Assembly (NCBI RefSeq): GCF_003469205.1
Contig: NZ_QSIN01000011.1
Location: 1-64,000 of the forward strand
Length of the DNA stretch: 64,000 nucleotides
Direction: 5' to 3'
Origin: Collinsella sp. AM33-4BH
GTDB taxonomy: Bacteria > Actinomycetota > Coriobacteriia > Coriobacteriales > Coriobacteriaceae
Shown here: in pieces, positions 54,076 through 61,800 of the stretch
Position numbering within the stretch: the stretch's first letter is position 1
Layout of the letters: every line of letters begins with the position of its first letter
The notes under the pieces: generated by a model
What the model was told of the DNA's origin: nothing
Database searches by the model: none
Seen by the model: only the letters and a program-made list of their open reading frames with translations
Program-made: the position numbers and the translations under genes

Positions 54076-54894
54076 ATGTCTGCAATCACTATTCTGCTTG
54101 TTGCGATTGTCGCGTTGCTTGCCGGTATGGAAGGCATTCTGGATGAGTTCCAGTTCCATCAGCCGCTCGTGGCATGCACGCTTATCGGTCTCGTAACCGG
54201 TCACCTTCAGGAGGGCATCCTCCTGGGCGGTTCGCTCCAGATGATGGCCCTTGGCTGGGCTAACGTCGGCGCCGCCGTCGCGCCTGACGCCGCTCTGGCC
54301 TCGGTCGCTTCTTCGATCATCATGGTGCTCGCCCTCAACGGTGGCGCCACCGATTCGGCCAAGGCCGTTACCGCCGCCATCGCCGTCGCCGTCCCGCTGT
54401 CGGTCGCTGGTCTGTTCCTGACCATGATCTGCCGTACCCTGGCTACCGCTATGGTTCACGGCATGGACGCCTGCGCCGAGAAGGGCGACTTCGCCGGCAT
54501 CGAGCGTTGGCAGTACGCCGGCATCCTCATGCAGGGTGTTCGTATCGCCATCCCGGCAGTACTTCTGTGCATCATCCCGGCCGAGGCTGTTACCAACGCG
54601 CTTAACGCTATGCCCGATTGGCTGTCCGGCGGCATGGCTGTCGGCGGCGGCATGGTCGCTTCCGTCGGTTACGCCATGGTCATCAACATGATGGCCACCA
54701 AGGAGACCTGGCCGTTCTTCATCCTCGGCTTTGTCCTTGCTGCCATCCCTCAGCTCACGCTGATCGCCCTTGGCCTCATCGGCATCTCCCTTGCCCTCAT
54801 CTACCTTGGCCTTAAGGATCTGGCCAAGCAGGGTGGCGGCATGGGCGGTGGCTCCGGTGACCCGCTCGGCGACATTCTGAACGATTACGAGTAG
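54076..54894 (+). CDS. manY: Mannose-family PTS EIIC
   Basis: A 272-residue membrane permease subunit with about seven hydrophobic segments (ITILLVAIVALLAGMEGILD; PLVACTLIGLVTGHLQEGIL; LGGSLQMMALGWANVGAAVA). The GxLQMMxLGWxNVGAAxAPDA pattern is characteristic. It forms the sugar channel with EIID. ATG 54076 follows AAAGGAGG; 18 nt after the EIIAB stop. Confidence 0.95.
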   Translation: MSAITILLVAIVALLAGMEGILDEFQFHQPLVACTLIGLVTGHLQEGILLGGSLQMMALGWANVGAAVAPDAALASVASSIIMVLALNGGATDSAKAVTAAIAVAVPLSVAGLFLTMICRTLATAMVHGMDACAEKGDFAGIERWQYAGILMQGVRIAIPAVLLCIIPAEAVTNALNAMPDWLSGGMAVGGGMVASVGYAMVINMMATKETWPFFILGFVLAAIPQLTLIALGLIGISLALIYLGLKDLAKQGGGMGGGSGDPLGDILNDYE

Positions 54895-54910
54895 GAGGGG
54901 AGTGATACAT

Positions 54911-55831
54911 ATGGCAGAGAACAAGATTCAGCTCACCAAGGCTGACCGTAAGAAGGTTTGCTTCCGTCATCAGTTCCTTCAGGGCTCGTGGAACTACGAG
55001 CGTATGCAGAACGGCGGCTGGTGCTTCGCAATGATCCCTGCGATCAAGAAGCTCTACACCAGCAAGGATGACCAGATTGCCGCTCTTAAGCGCCACCTGG
55101 AGTTCTATAACACCCACCCCTATGTTTCCGCCCCCGTCATTGGCGTTACCCTCGCCCTTGAGGAGGAGCGCGCCAACGGTGCTCCGATTGACGACGTCGC
55201 CATTCAGGGCGTCAAGGTCGGTATGATGGGCCCGCTCGCCGGCGTCGGCGACCCCGCCTTCTGGTTCACCCTTCGCCCGATTCTGGGCGCACTGGGCGCT
55301 TCCCTGGCCCTGTCCGGCAGCATCGCCGGTCCGCTGCTGTTCTTCTTCGCGTGGAACATCATCCGTTACGCCTTCCTGTGGTACACGCAGGAGTTTGGCT
55401 ACAAGGTCGGCTCCTCCATCGCCAAGGACCTCTCCGGCGGTCTGATGGGCAAGGTCACCGAGGGTGCTTCCATCCTGGGTATGTTCATCATCGGCGCCCT
55501 GGTCGAGCGCTGGGTGTCCATCTCCTTCACCCCGGTCGTCTCCAAGGTCACGCAGTCCGCTGGCGCCTATATCGACTGGGCCAACCTGCCCGCCGGTTCT
55601 GAGGGCATCAAGCAGGCATTGACGATGTACAGCTCTGTCGGTGCCAACGCACTCGACCCGGTGAAGGTCACCACGCTTCAGGCCAACCTCGATCAGCTCA
55701 TCCCCGGCCTTGCCGCCGTGTGCCTGACCCTTCTGGTCTGCAAGCTCCTCAAGAAGAAGGTCAGCCCGATCGTCATCATCCTGGCTCTCTTCGCCGTCGG
55801 CATCATCGGTCGCGTCTGCGGCTTCATGTAA
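54911..55831 (+). CDS. manZ: Mannose-family PTS EIID
   Basis: A 306-residue partner of EIIC: long cytoplasmic N-terminal region (FRHQFLQGSWNYERMQNGGW; CFAMIPAIKKLY; LEFYNTHPYVSAPVIGVTLA) and several membrane helices (GSIAGPLLFFFAWNIIRYAF; GLAAVCLTLLVCKLLKKKVS). ATG 54911 follows GGAGGGG. It ends the core PTS operon before a terminator. Confidence 0.95.
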   Translation: MAENKIQLTKADRKKVCFRHQFLQGSWNYERMQNGGWCFAMIPAIKKLYTSKDDQIAALKRHLEFYNTHPYVSAPVIGVTLALEEERANGAPIDDVAIQGVKVGMMGPLAGVGDPAFWFTLRPILGALGASLALSGSIAGPLLFFFAWNIIRYAFLWYTQEFGYKVGSSIAKDLSGGLMGKVTEGASILGMFIIGALVERWVSISFTPVVSKVTQSAGAYIDWANLPAGSEGIKQALTMYSSVGANALDPVKVTTLQANLDQLIPGLAAVCLTLLVCKLLKKKVSPIVIILALFAVGIIGRVCGFM

Positions 55832-55887
55832 GCACGCTTCGGCTTAAGACCGAGAGTTGCTAGGCAAGGGCTTTTGAGCCATTGAAA

Positions 55888-55931
55888 CGGACCGCACCCG
55901 GTGGGTACACTGGATGCGGTCCGATTGTTTT
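55888..55931 (+). terminator. Terminator-like hairpin between manZ and the DUF956 gene
   Basis: CGGACCGCA and TGCGGTCCG arms, inner CCCGGTGGGTACACTGG, then ATTGTTTTTATT. It may allow partial read-through into the DUF956 gene. Confidence 0.8.
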
Positions 55932-55951
55932 TATTGGAGGGCGAGGCGCGT

Positions 55952-56350
55952 ATGGCGCAATCTCAGAACAGCACGGTCGATCTGGCAACGCCGGCAACCT
56001 GCCTGATGGGGCTTACCAGTCACGGTAACGTGATGGTGGGCAATAAGGCGTTTGAGTACTATAACGAGCGTAATCCCGAGGATTATATCCAAATCCCGTG
56101 GGACGAGGTCGACTATATTGCCGCCGAGGTTTTGCGCGGCACCAAGAAGATTACGCGTTTTGCCATCTTTACCAAAGAGAATGGCCACTTTACGTTTTCG
56201 ACGCGCAATGACAAGGAAACGCTTCGCGCGGTGCGTAAGTACATTGACGAGGACAAGCTCGTTCGTTCGCCCGACTTTATCGATGTGACGGCTAAGGGCG
56301 CCAAGAGCATCCCCTCCGTCATCAAAAGCCTCTTCCATAAAGGCGACTAG
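55952..56350 (+). CDS. manO: DUF956-family protein
   Basis: A 132-residue cytosolic protein (CLMGLTSHGNVMVGNKAFEY; YIQIPWDEVDYIAAEVL; KKITRFAIFTKENGHFTFST). DUF956 genes regularly follow man-type PTS operons in Firmicutes and Coriobacteriia; the symbol manO has been used for them and a role as PTS activity modulator was proposed. ATG 55952 follows TTGGAGGG. Here it is separated from manZ by a hairpin. Confidence 0.85.
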   Translation: MAQSQNSTVDLATPATCLMGLTSHGNVMVGNKAFEYYNERNPEDYIQIPWDEVDYIAAEVLRGTKKITRFAIFTKENGHFTFSTRNDKETLRAVRKYIDEDKLVRSPDFIDVTAKGAKSIPSVIKSLFHKGD

Positions 56351-56357
56351 TCGCCTG

Positions 56358-56396
56358 GGACGTTCTTAAACGACTAGTCATTAAAGAACGTCGCAG
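56358..56396. repeat. GGGGAC-core hairpin repeat, variant
   Basis: GGGACGTTCTTAAACG, ACTAGTCATT, AAAGAACGTCGCAG. Imperfect version of the family, 7 nt after the DUF956 gene stop codon. Confidence 0.7.
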
Positions 56397-56464
56397 ACGA
56401 CTATCTCGAAGAGTGGCTATGCGCTGCATGGTAGTGGCGCAAATCTGCTACACTAGTACAACAT

Positions 56465-56540
56465 GCCTCCGTAGCTCAGGGGATAGAGCACCGCTCTCCT
56501 AAAGCGGGTGTCGACGGTTCGAATCCGCCCGGGGGCACCA
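56465..56540 (+). tRNA. tRNA-Arg (anticodon CCT)
   Basis: A 76-nt cloverleaf with encoded CCA. Acceptor GCCTCCG/CGGGGGC (one G-U), D arm GCTC AGGGGATA GAGC, anticodon stem CCGCT/AGCGG with loop CTCCTAA, variable GTGTC, T arm GACGG TTCGAAT CCGCC. The T stem has one A-C mismatch (second pair), which is odd. It decodes AGG, a rare Arg codon in this GC-rich genome. Fragments of it lie just downstream (56596-56716). Confidence 0.93.
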
Positions 56541-56551
56541 GAGGAATATCG

Positions 56552-56584
56552 AGCCCGGTACCGCTACGGTGCCGGGCTCTTCTG
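56552..56584 (+). terminator. Terminator after tRNA-Arg
   Basis: AGCCCGGTACC, GCTAC, GGTGCCGGGCT, then CTTCT. A second identical copy is at 56681-56713. Confidence 0.75.
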
Positions 56585-56595
56585 GTCTAAGGGCA

Positions 56596-56716
56596 GGATT
56601 CGGACCGTCGACACCCGCGTCACTTATTTCCCCGCGGGGGGGAGTTTTCGAATCCGCCCGGGGGCACCAGGGGAATATCGAGCCCGGTACCGCTACGGTG
56701 CCGGGCTCTTCTGGTT
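56596..56716. repeat. Rearranged fragments of tRNA-Arg and its terminator
   Basis: 56596-56618 is an inverted copy (one mismatch) of tRNA positions 56504-56526. Then 56647-56716 is a direct copy, with one base change, of 56518-56587: the tRNA 3' end from TTCGAATCC through CCA plus the terminator. The 5' half of the tRNA is not duplicated, so this is not a second gene. Duplicated tRNA 3' ends are the usual scars of integrative elements, but the 129-bp offset leaves no room for one. Confidence 0.8.
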
Positions 56717-56727
56717 CATGTCATGTC

Positions 56728-56767
56728 AAAAACGAAGCGCCCGCTTGCTGGGGAAGCAAGCGGGCGC
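56728..56767 (-). terminator. Intrinsic terminator after pknB
   Basis: On the minus strand GCGCCCGCTTGCT and AGCAAGCGGGCGC pair around TCCCC, followed by TTCGTTTTT. Confidence 0.92.
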
Positions 56768-56819
56768 CTGTGAGCGAATATGTTTGCGGCGAGAGCCGAA
56801 ATGAACGGTGGGGGGCGAC

Positions 56820-58781
56820 TTAGTTGGTCGTACCGGAATCGCCGCCCGTGCCCGTGCCCGAACCCGAACCCGAGCCAGAAAGTGTAACCGTCAGCGTAAT
56901 CGTGCTGTCGGTGGACTGCTTGCCGGTGGGGGAGACGCCCGTAACGGTGGCATCCTCGTTACCGCTCACGGGATTGCCGTTCTGGTCACAGAAGCCAATG
57001 TTATAGAAACCGGCGTTGTTGAGCGCGGTAACGGCGGCGGAAATGCTCTTGCCGTATAGGTTGCCCGGGACGGAGGCCTTGCCGGACTTCTTGGCAATGA
57101 CGACGGTAATCGTGGCGCCGGGCTTCTGCTTGCCGCTGGGGTTCCAGCTGATCACGGTGCCCTCGGTAACCGAGTCGTTCTCCTGGTAGCTCACGTCGAC
57201 GCCAAAGCCTGCCATATCGAGGGCGTTGCGCGCCTGGGCCTCGGTCATGTCGGTCAGGTCGGGGACGGACGTGGTATCCGGGCCGCTCGAGACCTTATAC
57301 GAGATGGTCGTGCCCTTCTCGACTTCCTTACCGGCTTCGGTGCCCTGCTCAAAGACCTGGCCCTCATCGGCCTCGTTGGCCTCCTCGGAGGCGTTGCCCT
57401 TCAGGCCAACGCTTGCCAGCGCGGCTTCTGCCTGGTCCTTGGTCAGGCCGACAAGCAGGGGAACCTCAACCTTCTCGGAGGGCTTGGGGCCCTTGGAGAT
57501 CACCAGGTTCACCTTGGTGCCCTTGGCCTTCTTGGTGTGGCCGTTGGGCGTTTGCTCGGCGACCTTGCCTTCGTCGACATCGTCGTTGTAGCTTTGGTCG
57601 ATGGTGCCGACCTCGAGGCCGGCTTCCTTGATCAGCTCGACGGCAGTCCGCTGGTCCTTGCCCAGCACGTCGGGCACGGGGACCTGCTCGCCGCCAAAGA
57701 GCCCAGTAGCAAAGGCCACAACGATGCCGATGACGGCAACAGCTGCCACCACAGCGGCGATGATCTTGTTCTTGTTGGATTTGGGCTTTTCGACCTCGTA
57801 GGAGCCGGTGGAGCCCGAAACCGAGCTACGGGCGGTATTCTGACCGCTCACGCCCGAGACGGGACGAACCATAGCGCGCGTTGAGTCGGAAAGCTCGCGG
57901 GTCTTGGTGGCACCCAGGTCGCCGGCGGCACCGATGATGCGCGTGGGCTCCGAGACATTGACGGCACGGCCGGACAGATAGCTGTTAAGCACCTGGCGCA
58001 GCTCGTCGGCTGTCTGGAAGCGGTTTGCCGGGTCCTTCTCCATGCACTTGAGGATGATGCGCTCAAGGTCGGCATCGACGCCGGAGTTGATCTGGCTCGG
58101 CGGGATGGGGAGCTCGTTGACCTGCTTGAGCGCGACCGAGATGGCGTCGTCGCCGTCAAAGGGCACGCGGCCGGTGGCGCACTCGTACATGACGACACCC
58201 AGCGAGTAGATATCCGAGGTGGGGCCGAGGTCCTGGCCGCGGGTCTGCTCGGGGCTTACATAGTGGGCGGTGCCCAGAACGTTGTTATCCTGCGTGAGGT
58301 GGCTGTTCTTGGCGCGTGCGATGCCAAAATCCATTACCTTGATGTTGCCGTCGGGTAGCACCATGATGTTTTGCGGCTTAATGTCGCGGTGGATGATCTC
58401 GTGCTTGTGTGCGACCGAAAGTGCGGAGCTGATCTGCGAGCCGATCTGCGCGACCTTCTTGGGATCGAGGGCGCCGTGGCTCTTGATGCCGCTCTTAAGG
58501 TCGGTACCGCGCAGGTACTCCATGACGATGTAATAGGTGTCGCCGTCCTTGCCCCAGTCGTAGACGCCCACGATATAGGGGGAGGACAGGCCGGCAGCTG
58601 CCTGAGCCTCCTGTTTAAAGCGGGCGGCGAAGGTGGCGTCGCCGGCATACTGCGGCAGCATGATCTTGACGGCAACCGTGCGGTCGAGGACCTGATCCTG
58701 TGCACGGAAGACGGTCGCCATACCGCCCGTTCCCACCTTATCCTTGAGGAGGTATCTTCCCCCGAGGACCCTCTGTTCCAT
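56820..58781 (-). CDS. pknB: Ser/Thr protein kinase with PASTA repeats
   Basis: A 653-residue membrane kinase. Kinase domain about 8-270: VGTGGMATVFRAQD, VAVKIMLP, catalytic HRDIKPQNIM (about 128-137), DFGIARA (about 150). Membrane segment about 336-358 (IIAAVVAAVAVIGIVVAFAT), then four extracellular PASTA repeats (first VPVPDVLGKDQRTAVELIKE), which in relatives sense muropeptides or lipid II. It ends in a Gly/Ser/Thr tail. ATG 58781 follows AGGAG. It is the last gene of the FHA-PP2C-SEDS/PBP-kinase cluster that coordinates cell-wall growth. Confidence 0.95.
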   Translation of the reverse strand: MEQRVLGGRYLLKDKVGTGGMATVFRAQDQVLDRTVAVKIMLPQYAGDATFAARFKQEAQAAAGLSSPYIVGVYDWGKDGDTYYIVMEYLRGTDLKSGIKSHGALDPKKVAQIGSQISSALSVAHKHEIIHRDIKPQNIMVLPDGNIKVMDFGIARAKNSHLTQDNNVLGTAHYVSPEQTRGQDLGPTSDIYSLGVVMYECATGRVPFDGDDAISVALKQVNELPIPPSQINSGVDADLERIILKCMEKDPANRFQTADELRQVLNSYLSGRAVNVSEPTRIIGAAGDLGATKTRELSDSTRAMVRPVSGVSGQNTARSSVSGSTGSYEVEKPKSNKNKIIAAVVAAVAVIGIVVAFATGLFGGEQVPVPDVLGKDQRTAVELIKEAGLEVGTIDQSYNDDVDEGKVAEQTPNGHTKKAKGTKVNLVISKGPKPSEKVEVPLLVGLTKDQAEAALASVGLKGNASEEANEADEGQVFEQGTEAGKEVEKGTTISYKVSSGPDTTSVPDLTDMTEAQARNALDMAGFGVDVSYQENDSVTEGTVISWNPSGKQKPGATITVVIAKKSGKASVPGNLYGKSISAAVTALNNAGFYNIGFCDQNGNPVSGNEDATVTGVSPTGKQSTDSTITLTVTLSGSGSGSGTGTGGDSGTTN

Positions 58782-58913
58782 TCCTGCTCCTAACATAACT
58801 ATTCGCTCAACGATGTGTGTAGTACCAAATGTGTGGCCGCTGGGGCCGTGTGGCGCGTAGCCGCTAGCTCATCGGCCGCGGCGCGCCCCAAGTATCCGCT
58901 TTGATCACGGGCA

Positions 58914-61793
58914 TCACGCTCCCTGTGCGGCGAGCGCCGCGGTCAGGACGATGCCGGCAATCTTGGCCGCCTCGACGTCGTGTTTGTCGAAATCCTCCAG
59001 GGCCACCGAGATGGCAACCGTGGGTGAATCGTAAGGTGCAAAGCCAACAAACATAGAGTTGACGTTGGTGCCGCCGATCTCGGCCGAACCCGTCTTGCCG
59101 GCAACCTTGACGCCCGGAATCTGGGCATCGGTGCCGGTACCGGACTGGACGACGGCGAGCATGGCCTGCTTGACCTGGTCGGCCGTGGCAGAGCTGACGG
59201 CCTGGCCCAGCGAGCGGGACTGCGTGGTCTTAACAACGGTTCCGTCCGGGGCGAGTATCTGGGACACAAAGAACGGGTCCATGACCACGCCGCTGTTGGC
59301 GATAGCTGCAGCGATCACGCAATTCTGCATAACGGTGGTCTGCGGGCCAGGCGTGTGGTCCATGCCGACGGGCTGGCCGGCGCCTGCCCAAGCGGTCTCC
59401 CACTCGGTCATAAGCGACGGGTCGGCCATGATGGAAGCCGCGGTGGTCAGATCCTGACCGAGCTTTTGACCGTAGCCAAAGGCGTTGGCAAACTGGACGA
59501 GCGAGCTGGCGCCGACCTCGTTTGCCACCTGGCCAAAGACGACGTTGGACGACACGGCGAAGGCCTGCTGCAGGCTGATGGTGCCGTAGCTCTCGTTGCC
59601 AGAGTTGGTGACCGGCGCGTTGCCAATATCCATGGAGCCGGGCGCCTGGTACGTGCTGGTAAGGCTGGCGGTGCCGGTTTCGAGTGCCGCGGAGAGCGTG
59701 ACGACCTTAAAGGTCGAGCCCGGGGTGTACAGCGCGTCCATGGCGCGGTCGTACATGGAGCCGTCCTCGCCGCCGCCCGACTGGAGCAGCGCATCGATGT
59801 TGGTGTTGTCGTAGGTGGGCGAGCTCGCGCACGCAAGGGCCGCACCGGTGCGCGGATCCATGACCACCACGGCGCCCTTAAAGCCCTTGAGCGCCTGCTC
59901 GGCAGCCGTCTGGATGCGCGAGTCGATGGTGAGCTTGGCGGTATTGCCCGGCTGGGTCTGCCCCGCGAGCGACGCGATGGCGTTGTTCCAGCTGGAGTAA
60001 TCCTTGGAGCCGGTGAGCGTATCGTTCATGACGCTCTCGATGCCGGCGGTGCCGTATTGCTGGCTCACGTAGCCCACCACGTGCGCGGCCATGTTGCCGT
60101 TGGGGTAGGAACGGGCGTAGGTGCCGTCCTCCTGCTGCAGCGACTCGGCTAGTGTCACGCCGTCGGACGTGATGATGGAGCCACGCTGGATGTACTTGGA
60201 GCGGGCGATGGTGTGGTTGTTGGTCGGCATGTCCTGGTAGTCCTTCGCCTTGATGACCTGGACATAGGTGAGGTTGCCGATAAGGATGGCGAACAGCGCC
60301 GTAAAGGCAAACACGGCACGAGTCAGCCGGTTGGCAAGTGCCACGCGGCCGAGCACGCCGGACTCAGGCGTGTCGAGCAGGCGACGGCGCATGCGCGAGC
60401 CGACGGAATGGCTGCCGCTGCCGTAGGAAGACGAGGTGGCAAAGCGCGTGCCCGTCGGGGCGGCGGCAGATGCGACCTGATCATCGGTGATGGCGGCCAT
60501 GGTGCCGGTGCCGGTAAGCTCGGCCTCGCGTCCGGTCGCCTCGTCACCGGCGCGCAGCAGGAGCGCGACGATGATAAAGCTCGCCAGCAGAGAGGAGCCG
60601 CCCTGGCTCATAAAGGGCAGGGTGACGCCGGTCAGCGGGATCAGGCGGGTTACGCCGCCAACGATCAAAAAGGCCTGGAAGCTGATGGCGGCCGTAAGGC
60701 CCGTGGCGCTAAAGGCAGCGAGGTCGGATTTAGCGCGGGCAGCCGTGGTGAGGCCACGCACGGCAAAGAGCATAAACAGGATGAGCACGGCGCCGCCGCC
60801 CAAAAGGCCCATCTCCTCGCCGATAGCCGAGAAGATAAAGTCGGACTCGACGACGGGGATGTTGTTGGCCATGCCGTTGCCGATGCCAACACCGACCAGG
60901 CCGCCATCGGCAAGCGAGAAGAGCGACTGGACGATCTGGTAGCCCTGGCCCTGGGCGTCCTTAAACGGATCGACCCAAACCTGGAAACGCACCTGAACGT
61001 GAGACAGGAACTTGTAGGCGCCCACAGCTCCAACGGCTAAGAGCGCAAGGCCGATAACGACATACGAAAAGCGCCCCGTGGCAACGTAGAGCATCAGCAA
61101 GAAGATGGTGTAGAACAGCACGGCCGAACCCAGGTCGCGTTCGAAGACGACGACGAGCAGGCACACACCCCACACGGCAAACAGCGGCAGCAGCAGTCGC
61201 AGGCGAGGGATCTTAAGACCTAAGATCTTGCGGTTGGAGATGGAGAGCAGCTCGCGGTTCTCGGCCAGGTACCCGGCCAGGAACAGCACGATAAAGACCT
61301 TGGCAAACTCGCCGGGCTGGATGGTAAAGCCCGCGATGCGAATCCACAGCTTGGAGCCCGAGATCGTGGTGCCGATAAAGATAGGCAGCATCAACAGAAT
61401 GATGCCGATAATGCCAAAGGTGTACTTGTAGCGCATGACTACGTCGAGGTTCTTAACCAACGCGAGCGTTCCCACCATCAGGGCCACCGAGACAAACAGG
61501 ATGATGAGCTGTGAGATGGCGAGAGCGGGGGCGAGACGCGTCACGAACGTGATGCCGATGCCCGAAAGCACAAAGACAATGGGCAGGATGGCGGGGTCGG
61601 CACCGGGCGCCAAGATGCGCACGGCAATGTGGGCCGCGGCAAAGGCGGCAAAGAGGCCGATCGGAACGGCGAGCGTCTCAAAGGAGATGGCAGCGCCCGC
61701 GGTGAGCACGTACATCGCATACAGCAGGATGACGGGGAACGCCGAGGCGATGAGCAAGAGCAGCTCGGTGTTGCGGCGACTCATAAGCGGCAC
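58914..61793 (-). CDS. FtsW/RodA-type SEDS glycosyltransferase fused to class B PBP transpeptidase
   Basis: A 959-residue fusion. Residues 1-about 430: ten-helix SEDS domain (YKYTFGIIGIILLMLPIFIG; GSKLWIRIAGFTIQPGEFAK; VFERDLGSAVLFYTIFLLML; GVTLPFMSQGGSSLLASFII). After a linker and one more membrane helix (about 490-510) comes a PBP2b/PbpA-type transpeptidase: PGSTFKVVTL with nucleophile Ser near 690, SSNVVF near 749, AGKTGSAEIGG near 899. In most actinobacteria these are two neighbouring genes, rodA and pbpA; here one chain polymerises and cross-links peptidoglycan. No stop or frameshift separates the halves. Confidence 0.93.
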   Translation of the reverse strand: MPLMSRRNTELLLLIASAFPVILLYAMYVLTAGAAISFETLAVPIGLFAAFAAAHIAVRILAPGADPAILPIVFVLSGIGITFVTRLAPALAISQLIILFVSVALMVGTLALVKNLDVVMRYKYTFGIIGIILLMLPIFIGTTISGSKLWIRIAGFTIQPGEFAKVFIVLFLAGYLAENRELLSISNRKILGLKIPRLRLLLPLFAVWGVCLLVVVFERDLGSAVLFYTIFLLMLYVATGRFSYVVIGLALLAVGAVGAYKFLSHVQVRFQVWVDPFKDAQGQGYQIVQSLFSLADGGLVGVGIGNGMANNIPVVESDFIFSAIGEEMGLLGGGAVLILFMLFAVRGLTTAARAKSDLAAFSATGLTAAISFQAFLIVGGVTRLIPLTGVTLPFMSQGGSSLLASFIIVALLLRAGDEATGREAELTGTGTMAAITDDQVASAAAPTGTRFATSSSYGSGSHSVGSRMRRRLLDTPESGVLGRVALANRLTRAVFAFTALFAILIGNLTYVQVIKAKDYQDMPTNNHTIARSKYIQRGSIITSDGVTLAESLQQEDGTYARSYPNGNMAAHVVGYVSQQYGTAGIESVMNDTLTGSKDYSSWNNAIASLAGQTQPGNTAKLTIDSRIQTAAEQALKGFKGAVVVMDPRTGAALACASSPTYDNTNIDALLQSGGGEDGSMYDRAMDALYTPGSTFKVVTLSAALETGTASLTSTYQAPGSMDIGNAPVTNSGNESYGTISLQQAFAVSSNVVFGQVANEVGASSLVQFANAFGYGQKLGQDLTTAASIMADPSLMTEWETAWAGAGQPVGMDHTPGPQTTVMQNCVIAAAIANSGVVMDPFFVSQILAPDGTVVKTTQSRSLGQAVSSATADQVKQAMLAVVQSGTGTDAQIPGVKVAGKTGSAEIGGTNVNSMFVGFAPYDSPTVAISVALEDFDKHDVEAAKIAGIVLTAALAAQGA

Positions 61794-61800
61794 TCCCTTT

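Noticed and set aside
56647..56716. Second tRNA-Arg gene
   Set aside because: Only the T loop, acceptor 3' strand and CCA are present; the D arm, anticodon arm and 5' acceptor strand are missing.
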